From an uncultured Lachnospiraceae bacterium (GTDB taxonomy: Bacteria; Bacillota_A; Clostridia; Lachnospirales; Lachnospiraceae): a stretch of 13,368 nucleotides of DNA. Below are positions 6,599 to 13,368 of the stretch, piece by piece. The position numbers and the translations under genes are program-made. Positions within the stretch are counted from its first letter, which is position 1. Each line of letters opens with the position of its first letter. Location: contig CATLIP010000034.1 in NCBI GenBank assembly GCA_949957035.1, positions 1 to 13,368 on the forward strand, read 5' to 3'. Under the pieces are notes generated by a model, which saw only the letters and a program-made list of their open reading frames with translations, was not told the DNA's origin and made no database searches.

Positions 6599-9500
6599 TT
6601 AAGTAAGGTTAATTTTAAAATAAGTATGGTATGGTTGGTTATGCGCCGCATAAGAGGGAATAAATTCCAAATCGTCATACCAAAGCGTAGGTTTACCATC
6701 CCAGCAAATCTCAAAGGCATCCTCCAGAACAGGTGGAAGGTTCAGCGTAATCCAGTCGGTCCTGTCGCTTAGAGCTGTCATGACAAGGGGGCCGTACATG
6801 AGGCTTGCAGCAGGGTACCCTTCATAGGCGTCATTGGTATAGCACAGATGGAGGGCATAGGGGGTGGAGACAGTAATCCAGTCTCCGTCGGTAAACGCTC
6901 TGTGAATGGTATAATATCCGGCCTCACCGGAAGGCGTTGGAAGCATTCCGTTCTTGTCCGACACCCGAAAAGTCTGGCGGCACCAGTAAGGAATCCGAAT
7001 CTTTAGCTTCATGGGAACCGGATTACCAGCCGTTTTCGTATGTATCACCAGCCGGAAAGACTGGGACGGAAAATCTCCCTCAAGTGAAAGTGTTACACCT
7101 TTTTCCTGCCAGCAGTAGACGGACGGAAGAAAAAGATTCAAGTATAGGCTTCCATCCCTTCCATGATGGTAAATATGCTCTGTATACCGAACATGGTTCT
7201 CCATACCGGTCCCATGGCAGCAGGTGAAGTCGTCATAGTTATTGCTGTATTCCTTCTGTGCACCCGGTCCGATAGGAAGCATATAGGTGACGCCGTGAAG
7301 CGCGTCTTCTTTCGTGATGGGATTCTGGCTGGCGGCAATATGGTTTTGCAGCGCCCGCTCGTAATAGTCCATATAGGGGCTGTACTCCGGGGCATATTGG
7401 TACAGCATTCCGGTCAGCTTCAACATATTGTAGGTAGCGCAGGTTTCACAGTTCCGTCCGCCTTCGATGTGGTTGGCCAGTATATCTGCGTCGCGGAAGT
7501 TTTCCCCCCTGCCTACGCCGCCGATGGAGTACATGTAACGATTGACAACAAGCTCCCAGAAATTCTTCGCCAGATAATAATAAGAGCGTTCCTGCGTTGC
7601 ACGAAACATCACCATAGCCCCGATAATCTGGGGAATGTGCTGGTTGGCGTGGATTCCGCTTAAGGGATTTCGCCCGTGTATTAACCCGTCAAACAGGGGC
7701 GGATTATCGAACATCCGGGCGGCAATCAGATAATCTGTATTACCTGTGGCTTCATACAAAGCGGCAAGGGAGTCATTCATTCCCCCATATTCACCTGCAA
7801 TGTACAGTCTCCACATAGCGGTCCTCTGTTCTTGCGTCGTAGCCGAAAGGCGTCCATATACCCAGTCCCCGATACTTAAGGCGCAGGAAAGCGCTTCGTC
7901 GCTTTGTAACAGACGGTGACAGTCCAAAAGCCCTGCAAGAATCTTATGGAGGGTATAATAGGGGGCCCAAATGGTGGCATAAGGCGTAAATTCTTCCAGA
8001 AGCGCGAACTGGTCGGGGGAATAGGCGCTTAAGAAGCCCTCTCCCCAAGTGTCGGGATTGCGGCTCCAAAGGGACTGAACAGCGTTACATGGCGTACAGT
8101 CTGTCCGGAAGCCGGCGGGTTCCCCGCAAGAAATCTGCTGAAGCCTCCGAAGCTCATTGATAATGTAAACTGCCTTCTTACGGAATCTCTCGTCGCCTGT
8201 GGAGACGAACGCATGGGCAAGTGCAGACAGGTAGTGTCCTGTGGAATGTCCGCGGAGCAGTCCCGAGGGCTCCTCCCAGCCGCCTATGGGCTTTGCGCCA
8301 TTGGTATCGAATCCAAAGGCTTTGCGGAAATTATAGAGCATGCGGTCAGCGTCAAGGAACAAAAGGTAGTGAAGACAGCGTTTTTGGTTGTCGTAGAATA
8401 TTCCGTTGTCAGTAAGACGGATGTGCTCCATTGCAGCAGGTTTTGCTTGAAGAAGGGGCGTTTCAGGCAGAGATGCCGCCGCAGGAATATACTCTCTGAC
8501 AGGAAGTTCACGGCAGCAATCGGCAAGGATTGTGATGGGGAATCTTCTTGTGACAGATGCATTTCCGTAGGAGGAGTGAAGCGTCAACGTCAGTTTTACA
8601 GACTCTTTTACCGGCCTTCCCAGGAGATGCCCCTGATGGTCCATCCAATCCGGGCGGCTGCTAATCCACCGGAATGAAGCGCCGTCATTTCCGGTAAGCG
8701 GGAGAGTAAAATCTTCCGTGACATGTCCCGGAAACGGCAGAACGACCTTATCTGCATCCCTGCGGGCGATTACCAAGTCTTCCGGCATGGGGGCAATTTG
8801 GAGTCGGTAAGCCTGTACCGTCCGGCAGTCTCCGTAGGAAAGAGCAGCCTCCAAAGTACAGGTAAGGAAATCGCTTCCGGCTTTTGGTCGTGTGAATGTT
8901 CCGCTGTCGGAGATGATGTCGGGATTCAGGCTCTTCCAGATAATCTTTGCTCCCGTCTTCCCTGTCTCCGGAAGGGTAAGCGGTCCTGTAAGAGGTTCCG
9001 AAAACAGGCGGGAAAGGTGTTCTGCTTCAATCTGAAGGCGTTTTTGGGGTGTAATTTGAAACAGGGAAGCAATCTCACATTCTTTCAGTACTCGGGAGAA
9101 AATCCGTATATCGGAAAAGGCCGCCGCAAGAGGGCTTAGGGCAAAAGTCCCGTATCCGAAATAACAGTCGCTGCAATGATTAAGCGCCAGTGCATCCATC
9201 CGGGGATGTTCAAAAGAACCACAGAGCCTTCCGTCAATATAGAGGGCCATGCGGGATGGGTTCCCTACGGAAAAAGAAACGGCAATATGGAGCCATTGGC
9301 AGCAGGAAACCCGAAACCAAGGACTAAGGCTTCGCTCCTGACTGCGCCCGCCTCCCGTTGCACAGGGAGACAGAAGGATATCATTCGGATGATTGGAATC
9401 CGGTATCACAGAAAGATAGAAGCAAAAATCTTTTCCGAAGGAAAAAATAGTTCCGTATTCGGATAAGGGGGACAGTTTTGTGTAGAAACTGAGGGTGAAG

Positions 9501-9736
9501 CCTTCCTCCGTATTCAAGATACCGTCCGGGAGCTGCATAAAACCGCCCTTTGTTCCGCCGGAGAGGGAAAGTGTCGGGAGAGTCTGCCCGAAAATAGAGT
9601 CTGTATCTATATCTGCCCCTCCGCGGTCGCAGCCCCGGATAACGGCGGCATATCCGTTTCCTGTAAGGTCGGGGACAATGGTACTGCTGACTTCCGAAAA
9701 ATCATAGCGGGCAAGTTCATTTGCTATCGTAGACAT
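6599..9736 (-). CDS. GH127/GH146-type beta-L-arabinofuranosidase with LamG and Ig-like domains
   Basis: This 1045-aa glycoside hydrolase probably releases beta-L-arabinofuranosyl residues from plant arabino-glycans or glycoproteins. Domains in order: LamG-like beta-sandwich (about 10-220, with A-L-Y-I-D-G-R-L and F-S-D-I-R-I-F-S-R), two atrophied bacterial Ig-like domains (about 235-316 and 320-405), and an (alpha/alpha)6 GH127/DUF1680 catalytic region (about 435-1035) with P-I-G-G-W-E-E-P and R-G-H-S-T-G-H-Y-L-S-A-L. The zinc site is intact: E764 and C766 (C-E-T-C-A-T-Y-N), C839 and C840 (F-T-C-C-H-G-T-G). By homology to HypBA1, C839 is the nucleophile and E745 (G-R-G-E-N-F) the acid/base. 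The start at 9736 is set by AGGAGG (9748-9753); ATG 9763 would place that SD within the gene. No signal peptide and many cysteines suggest a cytoplasmic enzyme. Exact linkage specificity cannot be read from sequence. Confidence 0.9.
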   Translation of the reverse strand: MSTIANELARYDFSEVSSTIVPDLTGNGYAAVIRGCDRGGADIDTDSIFGQTLPTLSLSGGTKGGFMQLPDGILNTEEGFTLSFYTKLSPLSEYGTIFSFGKDFCFYLSVIPDSNHPNDILLSPCATGGGRSQERSLSPWFRVSCCQWLHIAVSFSVGNPSRMALYIDGRLCGSFEHPRMDALALNHCSDCYFGYGTFALSPLAAAFSDIRIFSRVLKECEIASLFQITPQKRLQIEAEHLSRLFSEPLTGPLTLPETGKTGAKIIWKSLNPDIISDSGTFTRPKAGSDFLTCTLEAALSYGDCRTVQAYRLQIAPMPEDLVIARRDADKVVLPFPGHVTEDFTLPLTGNDGASFRWISSRPDWMDHQGHLLGRPVKESVKLTLTLHSSYGNASVTRRFPITILADCCRELPVREYIPAAASLPETPLLQAKPAAMEHIRLTDNGIFYDNQKRCLHYLLFLDADRMLYNFRKAFGFDTNGAKPIGGWEEPSGLLRGHSTGHYLSALAHAFVSTGDERFRKKAVYIINELRRLQQISCGEPAGFRTDCTPCNAVQSLWSRNPDTWGEGFLSAYSPDQFALLEEFTPYATIWAPYYTLHKILAGLLDCHRLLQSDEALSCALSIGDWVYGRLSATTQEQRTAMWRLYIAGEYGGMNDSLAALYEATGNTDYLIAARMFDNPPLFDGLIHGRNPLSGIHANQHIPQIIGAMVMFRATQERSYYYLAKNFWELVVNRYMYSIGGVGRGENFRDADILANHIEGGRNCETCATYNMLKLTGMLYQYAPEYSPYMDYYERALQNHIAASQNPITKEDALHGVTYMLPIGPGAQKEYSNNYDDFTCCHGTGMENHVRYTEHIYHHGRDGSLYLNLFLPSVYCWQEKGVTLSLEGDFPSQSFRLVIHTKTAGNPVPMKLKIRIPYWCRQTFRVSDKNGMLPTPSGEAGYYTIHRAFTDGDWITVSTPYALHLCYTNDAYEGYPAASLMYGPLVMTALSDRTDWITLNLPPVLEDAFEICWDGKPTLWYDDLEFIPSYAAHNQPYHTYFKINLT

Positions 9737-9776
9737 AATTAAGAAATCCTCCTGTGTATGCATGTTTTATCAAAAT

Positions 9777-9797
9777 GTATTTAATTTTGCAAAATAC
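9777..9797 (-). promoter_or_regulatory. Palindromic operator candidate in the hydrolase leader
   Basis: A perfect 12-bp palindrome, ATTTTGCAAAAT, lies at 9784-9795. A second dyad, GTATTT (9777-9782) with AAATAC (9792-9797), overlaps it with a slightly different centre. Both lie just downstream of the predicted transcription start near 9799, where a bound repressor would block the gene. The region is AT-rich, so chance palindromes are not rare. No regulator gene is adjacent, so any controlling protein would be encoded elsewhere. Confidence 0.35.
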
Positions 9798-9805
9798 TAC
9801 GATAG

Positions 9806-9834
9806 ATTATATATGCGGAAGACAAAGAAAGCAA
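9806..9834 (-). promoter_or_regulatory. Vegetative-type promoter of the GH127/146 gene
   Basis: Reading the minus strand, TTGCTT (9834 to 9829) is followed after 17 bases by a perfect TATAAT (9811 to 9806). The predicted start is near 9799, giving a leader of about 60 bases before ATG 9736. The -35 matches TTGACA only at TTG. A weaker alternative is TTGCAA with TAAAAC closer to the gene. This lies in the 266-base divergent intergenic region between the hydrolase and the CmpB-type gene. Confidence 0.55.
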
Positions 9835-9941
9835 TGCCAAACCATGAGGAAACTTTATTATTTTGTAGGAGGCAGATTGCAAATGCATGGGCTTTTGATG
9901 ACGATAGGGATGAAAAATATAGAAGAGAAATAAATACCACC

Positions 9942-9947
9942 TATAAT
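9942..9947 (+). promoter_or_regulatory. Likely -10 element of the CmpB-type membrane gene
   Basis: A perfect TATAAT lies about 55 bases before ATG 10003, giving a predicted leader of roughly 50 bases. No convincing -35 is found 16-18 bases upstream (TATAGA/ATAGAA/TAGAAG), so the assignment rests on the -10 and its position. The flanking 9840-9940 stretch holds nothing else I can support. Confidence 0.35.
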
Positions 9948-10002
9948 ATGGACAAAAAAAGTTCACACTATGTATGAATAACATAAGTGAGGGTGTTTTT
10001 AC

Positions 10003-10419
10003 ATGAAGAAACTGAGCGAATATTTATTGTTATGGACACTTGGCGGTTGTCTCTACTATTTTTTTGAAATCTTTTTCCGCGGATTTTCCCATTGGTCTAT
10101 GTTTGTGCTTGGCGGGATCTGTATGGTCTTTTTTACGGTTCAGGGGCAGATGGTCCATTGGGAGGACCCGCTGTGGATGCAGATATTGCGGTGCATTATT
10201 TTTGTGACGGCGATGGAATTTATTACGGGAATCATTGTCAATAAATGGCTGCATCTGGCTGTGTGGGATTACAGTAATCAGCCCTTTCAGTTATTTGGGC
10301 AGATTTGTCTGCCGTTTATGATTATTTTTTCCGGACTGTGTACGCTTGGGATTTTTCTCGGAGGCTATCTGTCTTATTGGCTGTTCGGGGAAGAGAAGCC
10401 GCATTATCATGTATTATAA
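10003..10419 (+). CDS. CmpB-type (PF06541-like) four-helix membrane protein
   Basis: This 138-aa integral membrane protein has four hydrophobic segments, about residues 5-25, 32-48, 59-80 and 97-127. The segment W88-D89-Y90-S91-N-Q-P-F followed by G-x-I-C-L (99-103), and the early F-E-I-F-F-R with G-G-I-C, match the family annotated as putative ABC-transporter type IV or ABC_trans_CmpB (former DUF1113). Despite the name, a transport role is not established, and no ATPase partner is adjacent. The start ATG 10003 has SD GAGGGTG (9989-9995). It is transcribed divergently from the hydrolase and followed by a 100-base gap with its own promoter candidate, so it is probably monocistronic. Family recognition is by motif only. 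Confidence 0.75.
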   Translation: MKKLSEYLLLWTLGGCLYYFFEIFFRGFSHWSMFVLGGICMVFFTVQGQMVHWEDPLWMQILRCIIFVTAMEFITGIIVNKWLHLAVWDYSNQPFQLFGQICLPFMIIFSGLCTLGIFLGGYLSYWLFGEEKPHYHVL

Positions 10420-10458
10420 GAGATACTTGAGGCAAGTAATAAGATATTTCCAAAGGTC

Positions 10459-10487
10459 TTGTATTATGGTTTACCCTTGAGTATACT
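10459..10487 (+). promoter_or_regulatory. Candidate promoter for the beta-grasp-like/giant protein pair
   Basis: TTGTAT (10459-10464) and TATACT (10482-10487) are separated by 17 bases, giving a predicted start near 10494 and a leader of about 26 bases. A perfect TATAAT also occurs at 10489-10494 but lacks a -35 at normal spacing. AGTATACT (10480-10487) is an 8-bp palindrome covering the -10 and could be an operator half. A small perfect hairpin (TACTTG/CAAGTA, 10424-10438) upstream lacks a T-run and is not counted as a terminator. Confidence 0.45.
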
Positions 10488-10519
10488 TTATAATATAGCA
10501 AAAGGACGGAGGAAGGAAG

Positions 10520-10936
10520 ATGTCATTTACCATTTATGTGAGGATGAAGAAGCCGGGCAAGGGGATGTGTAAGGAGTTAGCTCCTACTCCCTTCGAGGTG
10601 GGGCAAAGGCCGGAAACCTTGGGGGAGCTTTTGACAGCGCTGACAGAGCTTGGCGTAAAAGATTATAATGCCAGAAAAGACGAAGGACAGATTCTCCCTT
10701 TCCTGACCAGAGAGGAGATTGCAGGGCAGGCTTTCAGGGGAAAGGTGTCTTTCGGCGTCCATAACGGGGGAACTGCAGACCCCGTGAAGGCTGTGGAGAA
10801 TACGCTTCAGTGTTTTGAGGACGGGATTTACCGTGTGTTCGCCGGGGAGGAAGAATTGACGGAACTTGACGGGGAGATTTTGTGGAAGGAAGATCTGGTG
10901 TTCACGCTGATTCGCCTCACCATGTTATCTGGATAG
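10520..10936 (+). CDS. Uncharacterised 138-aa protein, possible MoaD/ubiquitin-like beta-grasp fold
   Basis: I do not recognise a named family. The 138-aa product is soluble, without signal or membrane segments. It opens with a strand (F-T-I-Y-V-R-M, 3-9) and a helix beginning P-E-T-L-G-E-L-L-T-A-L (31-41). It closes with R-V-F-A-G-E-E-E-L-T-E-L-D, then W-K-E-D-L-V-F-T-L-I-R-L-T-M-L-S-G at the C-terminus. This end resembles the last strands of MoaD/ThiS/ubiquitin-like proteins, where a late strand with a polar turn leads to a terminal Gly; here there is one Gly, not Gly-Gly. The 60-100 stretch would be an insertion. The start has a strong purine-rich SD (GGAGG 10508-10512). The next gene, 80 bases on, encodes a giant helical protein and is probably co-transcribed. 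The fold is inference from pattern alone. Confidence 0.7.
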   Translation: MSFTIYVRMKKPGKGMCKELAPTPFEVGQRPETLGELLTALTELGVKDYNARKDEGQILPFLTREEIAGQAFRGKVSFGVHNGGTADPVKAVENTLQCFEDGIYRVFAGEEELTELDGEILWKEDLVFTLIRLTMLSG

Positions 10937-11016
10937 GATGGCTGTTCGGGAAATTACGTAGTTTGTGCGGTGGAATCTAATACGTCAAAAACCAGTTTTT
11001 TGAGAAAGGAAAAGTC

Positions 11017-13368
11017 ATGGCAGGATTTACATATCAGTCAAGGAAGAAAATAAGTGAAAAATGGGTATATGGCCTGAAAGAGAAGGGGTCTCATCTTTCC
11101 GAGCGGGAGAAGAAGCTGCTGCCGGAAATCTATGGTACGGTCATGCCTTTGGAGGCCTGCGGCTATATGCGGAAGTTATTGGCAGAAGGAACTTATGGCA
11201 CGCTTAGCGGACTTTACAAAGGAGAGTTTTCCGGTGCGGTTAGAGTCTGTGTGCCCGATTCGCGCCGGGAGGAATTTTATGAAGCGTTGGATGCTATGAA
11301 CCAGTATCAGATGACGGCGGGATGGTACAGGAGGAGCCTGCGCTCCGAAAGCTATCTCCCCTTCGTGGAGCAGAGCATCCGGCTGCTGCGCGCCTATGCG
11401 CTGCTGGATTTTTACAAAGCCAGCCTTGCGGACGTACTCACCGGGAATGTGCCGCCGGAGATTTTCGACCATGCAAGGAATGAGTGTTTTTCCTATGCCG
11501 AGATGCTGGCGGCGCAGATTGACCGGGGAAATGAGGATGCGCGTCAGGCGGTAAAGGATATTCTGCTTGGAGAGGGGAACGCGATGATGGTAAGCCATGA
11601 ACTGATCCGCGGAATCGTGATGTGTAAAAATGAGGAGATGTATGAGCTTCTTGGGAAGTTCCTTTTGGCGGCAAGGCTTCAGGAGGGAGCGAGACAGGCG
11701 GTCTGTGAGACCATGGACGCCGGACGCCCGGAGGCGTTTCTGCATCTGTTCGGGGTCATTGAAGAGCATAATCTGATCCGTTTTTCGTCGGTTAAGCGCG
11801 CGGCTGCCACCTGGATTGGTATTTTTAATGAGAAGAGCGTGGAGCGGATGAGCGATAAATTGCTTAGGCTGATGGGACAATGCCTGCGGGACGGGGATTT
11901 CTGTGAAGCCCAGCTTCTTTCGGAGGATTCTGTGGCGATCAGCTGTGCTTTGTGGGCCAAGGGGTTCTATGATGCAGGGAATGCTGTGGAAGCAGTGCGC
12001 CGCCTGATCGCCCATGGGTCGAGACACCAGAAGATGACGGCTTCTTATTTTGTCCATTCGCTGCAAGACGAGCGGTTAAAGATGCGGGCGGTAAAAGAGG
12101 TAATCTTGAACGAATGGGAGGATTTAGAACTGGCTGCTTGTTTCATGCCGGGATTTATGGGAAATGTGAACCAATATTTTTACAGCCTTGTCAAGGACGA
12201 GAACAGTAATTCCTATTCTTTCCGCAATGATAAGGTGACGGAACCTAGGAAACTTCCTGTGGAGGAGTTTTTTGACAACCGGGCGGAGGCTTCCCGGTGT
12301 TATCAGATTTTGAAGAAAATTTTAAAGAAAGTCCCGAAGAAAGGGCTGGTACTTTCCCCCTGTATCTTCCCTTGGCATCAGGTATCTATGGGCCCCTCCG
12401 GAATTGCTGCCAGGCTGTGCCTGATCGCCTGGATGCTTAAGGACGAAGAAGTGCTGGATGAAGCGGCAGGCTTTATCCCTCTGGTGGGCCAGGGGGAAGG
12501 TTACAATTATTACAGCGCGTCCCGGGCGGCTGTGGCGCGGCTTATGCTTTACCGTCCCAAGTCTCCTGCGAGAAAGAAGGCTTTGTTTGAGCTTTTGCAC
12601 AATGCGGAGGAATATACCAATGAGGAGGCCTATCGTCTGGCGGATGATATGGAGCTTTTGGCAGAGGATTTTGCTGCAATCGAGAAGAACCTGAAGTATA
12701 AGAAAGGACGGCAGGGGACACTTGCGCTGCTTAGGAAACAGGATAAGAAGGGTCTTGCCGCCTGTATTGTCAGGCTTCTTGGGATGAAATCGGAGGAGTG
12801 CCGGATGGGCGCCCTTGACCTTGCATTGTTCCTGAAAAAGAAGGATGAAGGCTGTTTTGAGGAAATTCTTCCCTGTCTGCGGGAATTGCCTGCCCCGAAC
12901 AGGAAGGAGCAGGTGATTTTAGAAGAACTTTTGGGAGGCGTAAGCGCGGCGCAGGATATTTTAAATACGCCGGGATTTGGCTTGTATGACGTAGGGCGAA
13001 AGTGGGTTCTGCCGCCAATGACGGTGGCCGTTGGCCAGGCGGATGGATTGTTTGTCTATGGAGAGAAGGCGTGTATCCGGGTATGCAAAAAACTTGGCCG
13101 CTTGATTGGGGAGCATGCCGCCCTTTCCTATAAGACGGCGTGGGGCGCGGACCAGCTTCTGGGAAATGAACTGCAGAAATCCCGGTATATCCATGAAGAT
13201 CCGGATGCCGAGCCTTTAGATGCGTATCCGTTCCGGGAAATGTGGGAAGAGTTTTATGAAAAGGAGATTGGGTCGCCAGGGCTGCTTCTGGAGCTTACAC
13301 TTTACGGGAAGTGCCGTTTACAGTGGGATGCTTATATGCAGAACCATAAGTTGTACCGGCAGGTTTTC
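11017..13368 (+). CDS. Giant helical-repeat protein, tentatively DUF5724/DUF4132 (MolR/YehI-like), 3' end beyond window
   Basis: An uninterrupted frame of 784 codons runs from ATG 11017 to the window edge with no stop, so the protein is longer than 784 aa. The start has SD AAAGGAAAAG (11005-11014). The product is soluble and rich in amphipathic helices with recurring L-x-x-L-L and A-R-x patterns (for example residues 120-140, 205-260, 470-580), suggesting an ARM/HEAT-like scaffold. Around residue 669 the character changes to T-V-A-V-G-Q-A-D-G-L-F-V-Y-G and then A-D-Q-L-L-G-N-E-L, which may start a second domain. No catalytic motif is visible. Size and sequence style recall the DUF5724/DUF4132 proteins of clostridia and YehI/MolR of enterobacteria, which neighbour MoxR ATPase and VWA genes, but I cannot confirm that. 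It probably forms an operon with the 138-aa gene upstream. Confidence 0.85.
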   Translation, partial: MAGFTYQSRKKISEKWVYGLKEKGSHLSEREKKLLPEIYGTVMPLEACGYMRKLLAEGTYGTLSGLYKGEFSGAVRVCVPDSRREEFYEALDAMNQYQMTAGWYRRSLRSESYLPFVEQSIRLLRAYALLDFYKASLADVLTGNVPPEIFDHARNECFSYAEMLAAQIDRGNEDARQAVKDILLGEGNAMMVSHELIRGIVMCKNEEMYELLGKFLLAARLQEGARQAVCETMDAGRPEAFLHLFGVIEEHNLIRFSSVKRAAATWIGIFNEKSVERMSDKLLRLMGQCLRDGDFCEAQLLSEDSVAISCALWAKGFYDAGNAVEAVRRLIAHGSRHQKMTASYFVHSLQDERLKMRAVKEVILNEWEDLELAACFMPGFMGNVNQYFYSLVKDENSNSYSFRNDKVTEPRKLPVEEFFDNRAEASRCYQILKKILKKVPKKGLVLSPCIFPWHQVSMGPSGIAARLCLIAWMLKDEEVLDEAAGFIPLVGQGEGYNYYSASRAAVARLMLYRPKSPARKKALFELLHNAEEYTNEEAYRLADDMELLAEDFAAIEKNLKYKKGRQGTLALLRKQDKKGLAACIVRLLGMKSEECRMGALDLALFLKKKDEGCFEEILPCLRELPAPNRKEQVILEELLGGVSAAQDILNTPGFGLYDVGRKWVLPPMTVAVGQADGLFVYGEKACIRVCKKLGRLIGEHAALSYKTAWGADQLLGNELQKSRYIHEDPDAEPLDAYPFREMWEEFYEKEIGSPGLLLELTLYGKCRLQWDAYMQNHKLYRQVF

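Noticed and set aside
7163..8677. Long plus-strand open frames (7163-7663, 8213-8677) opposite the hydrolase gene
   Set aside because: They are antisense shadows of a well-supported 1045-aa enzyme, have no family resemblance and lack good ribosome binding sites.
9867..9933. AGGAGG at 9867-9872 followed by a 16-codon frame from ATG 9883
   Set aside because: The SD-like motif is good but the peptide is very short, has no features, and nothing shows that it is translated.
9762..9977. A 71-codon plus-strand open frame in the divergent intergenic region
   Set aside because: It has no SD at its start, overlaps both divergent promoter candidates, and its protein shows no recognisable pattern.
10424..10438. 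TACTTG-AGG-CAAGTA hairpin after the CmpB-type gene
   Set aside because: Only six pairs and no following T-run, so it does not meet the standard for a terminator.
10986..11002. CAAAAAC/GTTTTTTG inverted repeat before the giant gene
   Set aside because: The loop would be only two bases and the arms are homopolymer-like, so it is probably chance; the T-run has no GC stem before it.
11176..12066. A 296-codon minus-strand open frame
   Set aside because: It lies wholly opposite the giant plus-strand frame starting at 11017, and its protein is rich in Arg, His and Pro, typical of antisense translation.

Overview
The window looks like chromosomal DNA from a spore-forming member of the Clostridia, most likely Lachnospiraceae. 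The signs are a YqfD-PhoH-YbeY cluster, a SpoVB-type flippase, a BofC-like protein, clostridial small families (DUF896/YnzC, DUF4250, CmpB-type membrane protein), purine-rich Shine-Dalgarno (SD) sequences and some TTG starts. This assignment rests on protein families and layout; no 16S or other taxonomic marker is present.

Region 1 (1-3947, + strand) is a housekeeping and sporulation block: the C-terminus of YqfD, PhoH-family ATPase, the rRNA maturation nuclease YbeY, a 556-aa SpoVB/MATE-like flippase, and a short membrane-anchored BofC-like protein with a good candidate forespore (sigma-F/sigma-G) promoter. The yqfF-type HD phosphodiesterase gene often found between phoH and ybeY is absent.

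Region 2 (4047-6594, + strand) holds DUF896/YnzC, 5-formyltetrahydrofolate cyclo-ligase (overlapping it, TTG start), DUF4250 and miaB. It is preceded by a 12-bp hairpin that abuts the ynzC ribosome binding site and closed by a clear intrinsic terminator.

Region 3 (6599-9736, - strand) is a single convergent gene for a 1045-aa GH127/GH146-type beta-L-arabinofuranosidase. It has an N-terminal LamG-like domain, two atrophied Ig-like domains and a complete Glu/Cys3 zinc site, but no signal peptide. It has its own promoter and a palindromic operator candidate, and looks like an accessory gene placed behind miaB.

Region 4 (10003-13368, + strand) holds a four-helix CmpB-type membrane protein and then a less familiar pair. 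The first is a 138-aa protein whose C-terminal part resembles a MoaD/ubiquitin-like beta-grasp domain. The second is a very large, probably alpha-helical-repeat protein of at least 784 aa that runs off the window, tentatively DUF5724/DUF4132 (MolR/YehI-like). This pair is the best candidate for a poorly described system; by analogy with yeh-type loci, MoxR ATPase and VWA genes may follow outside the window.
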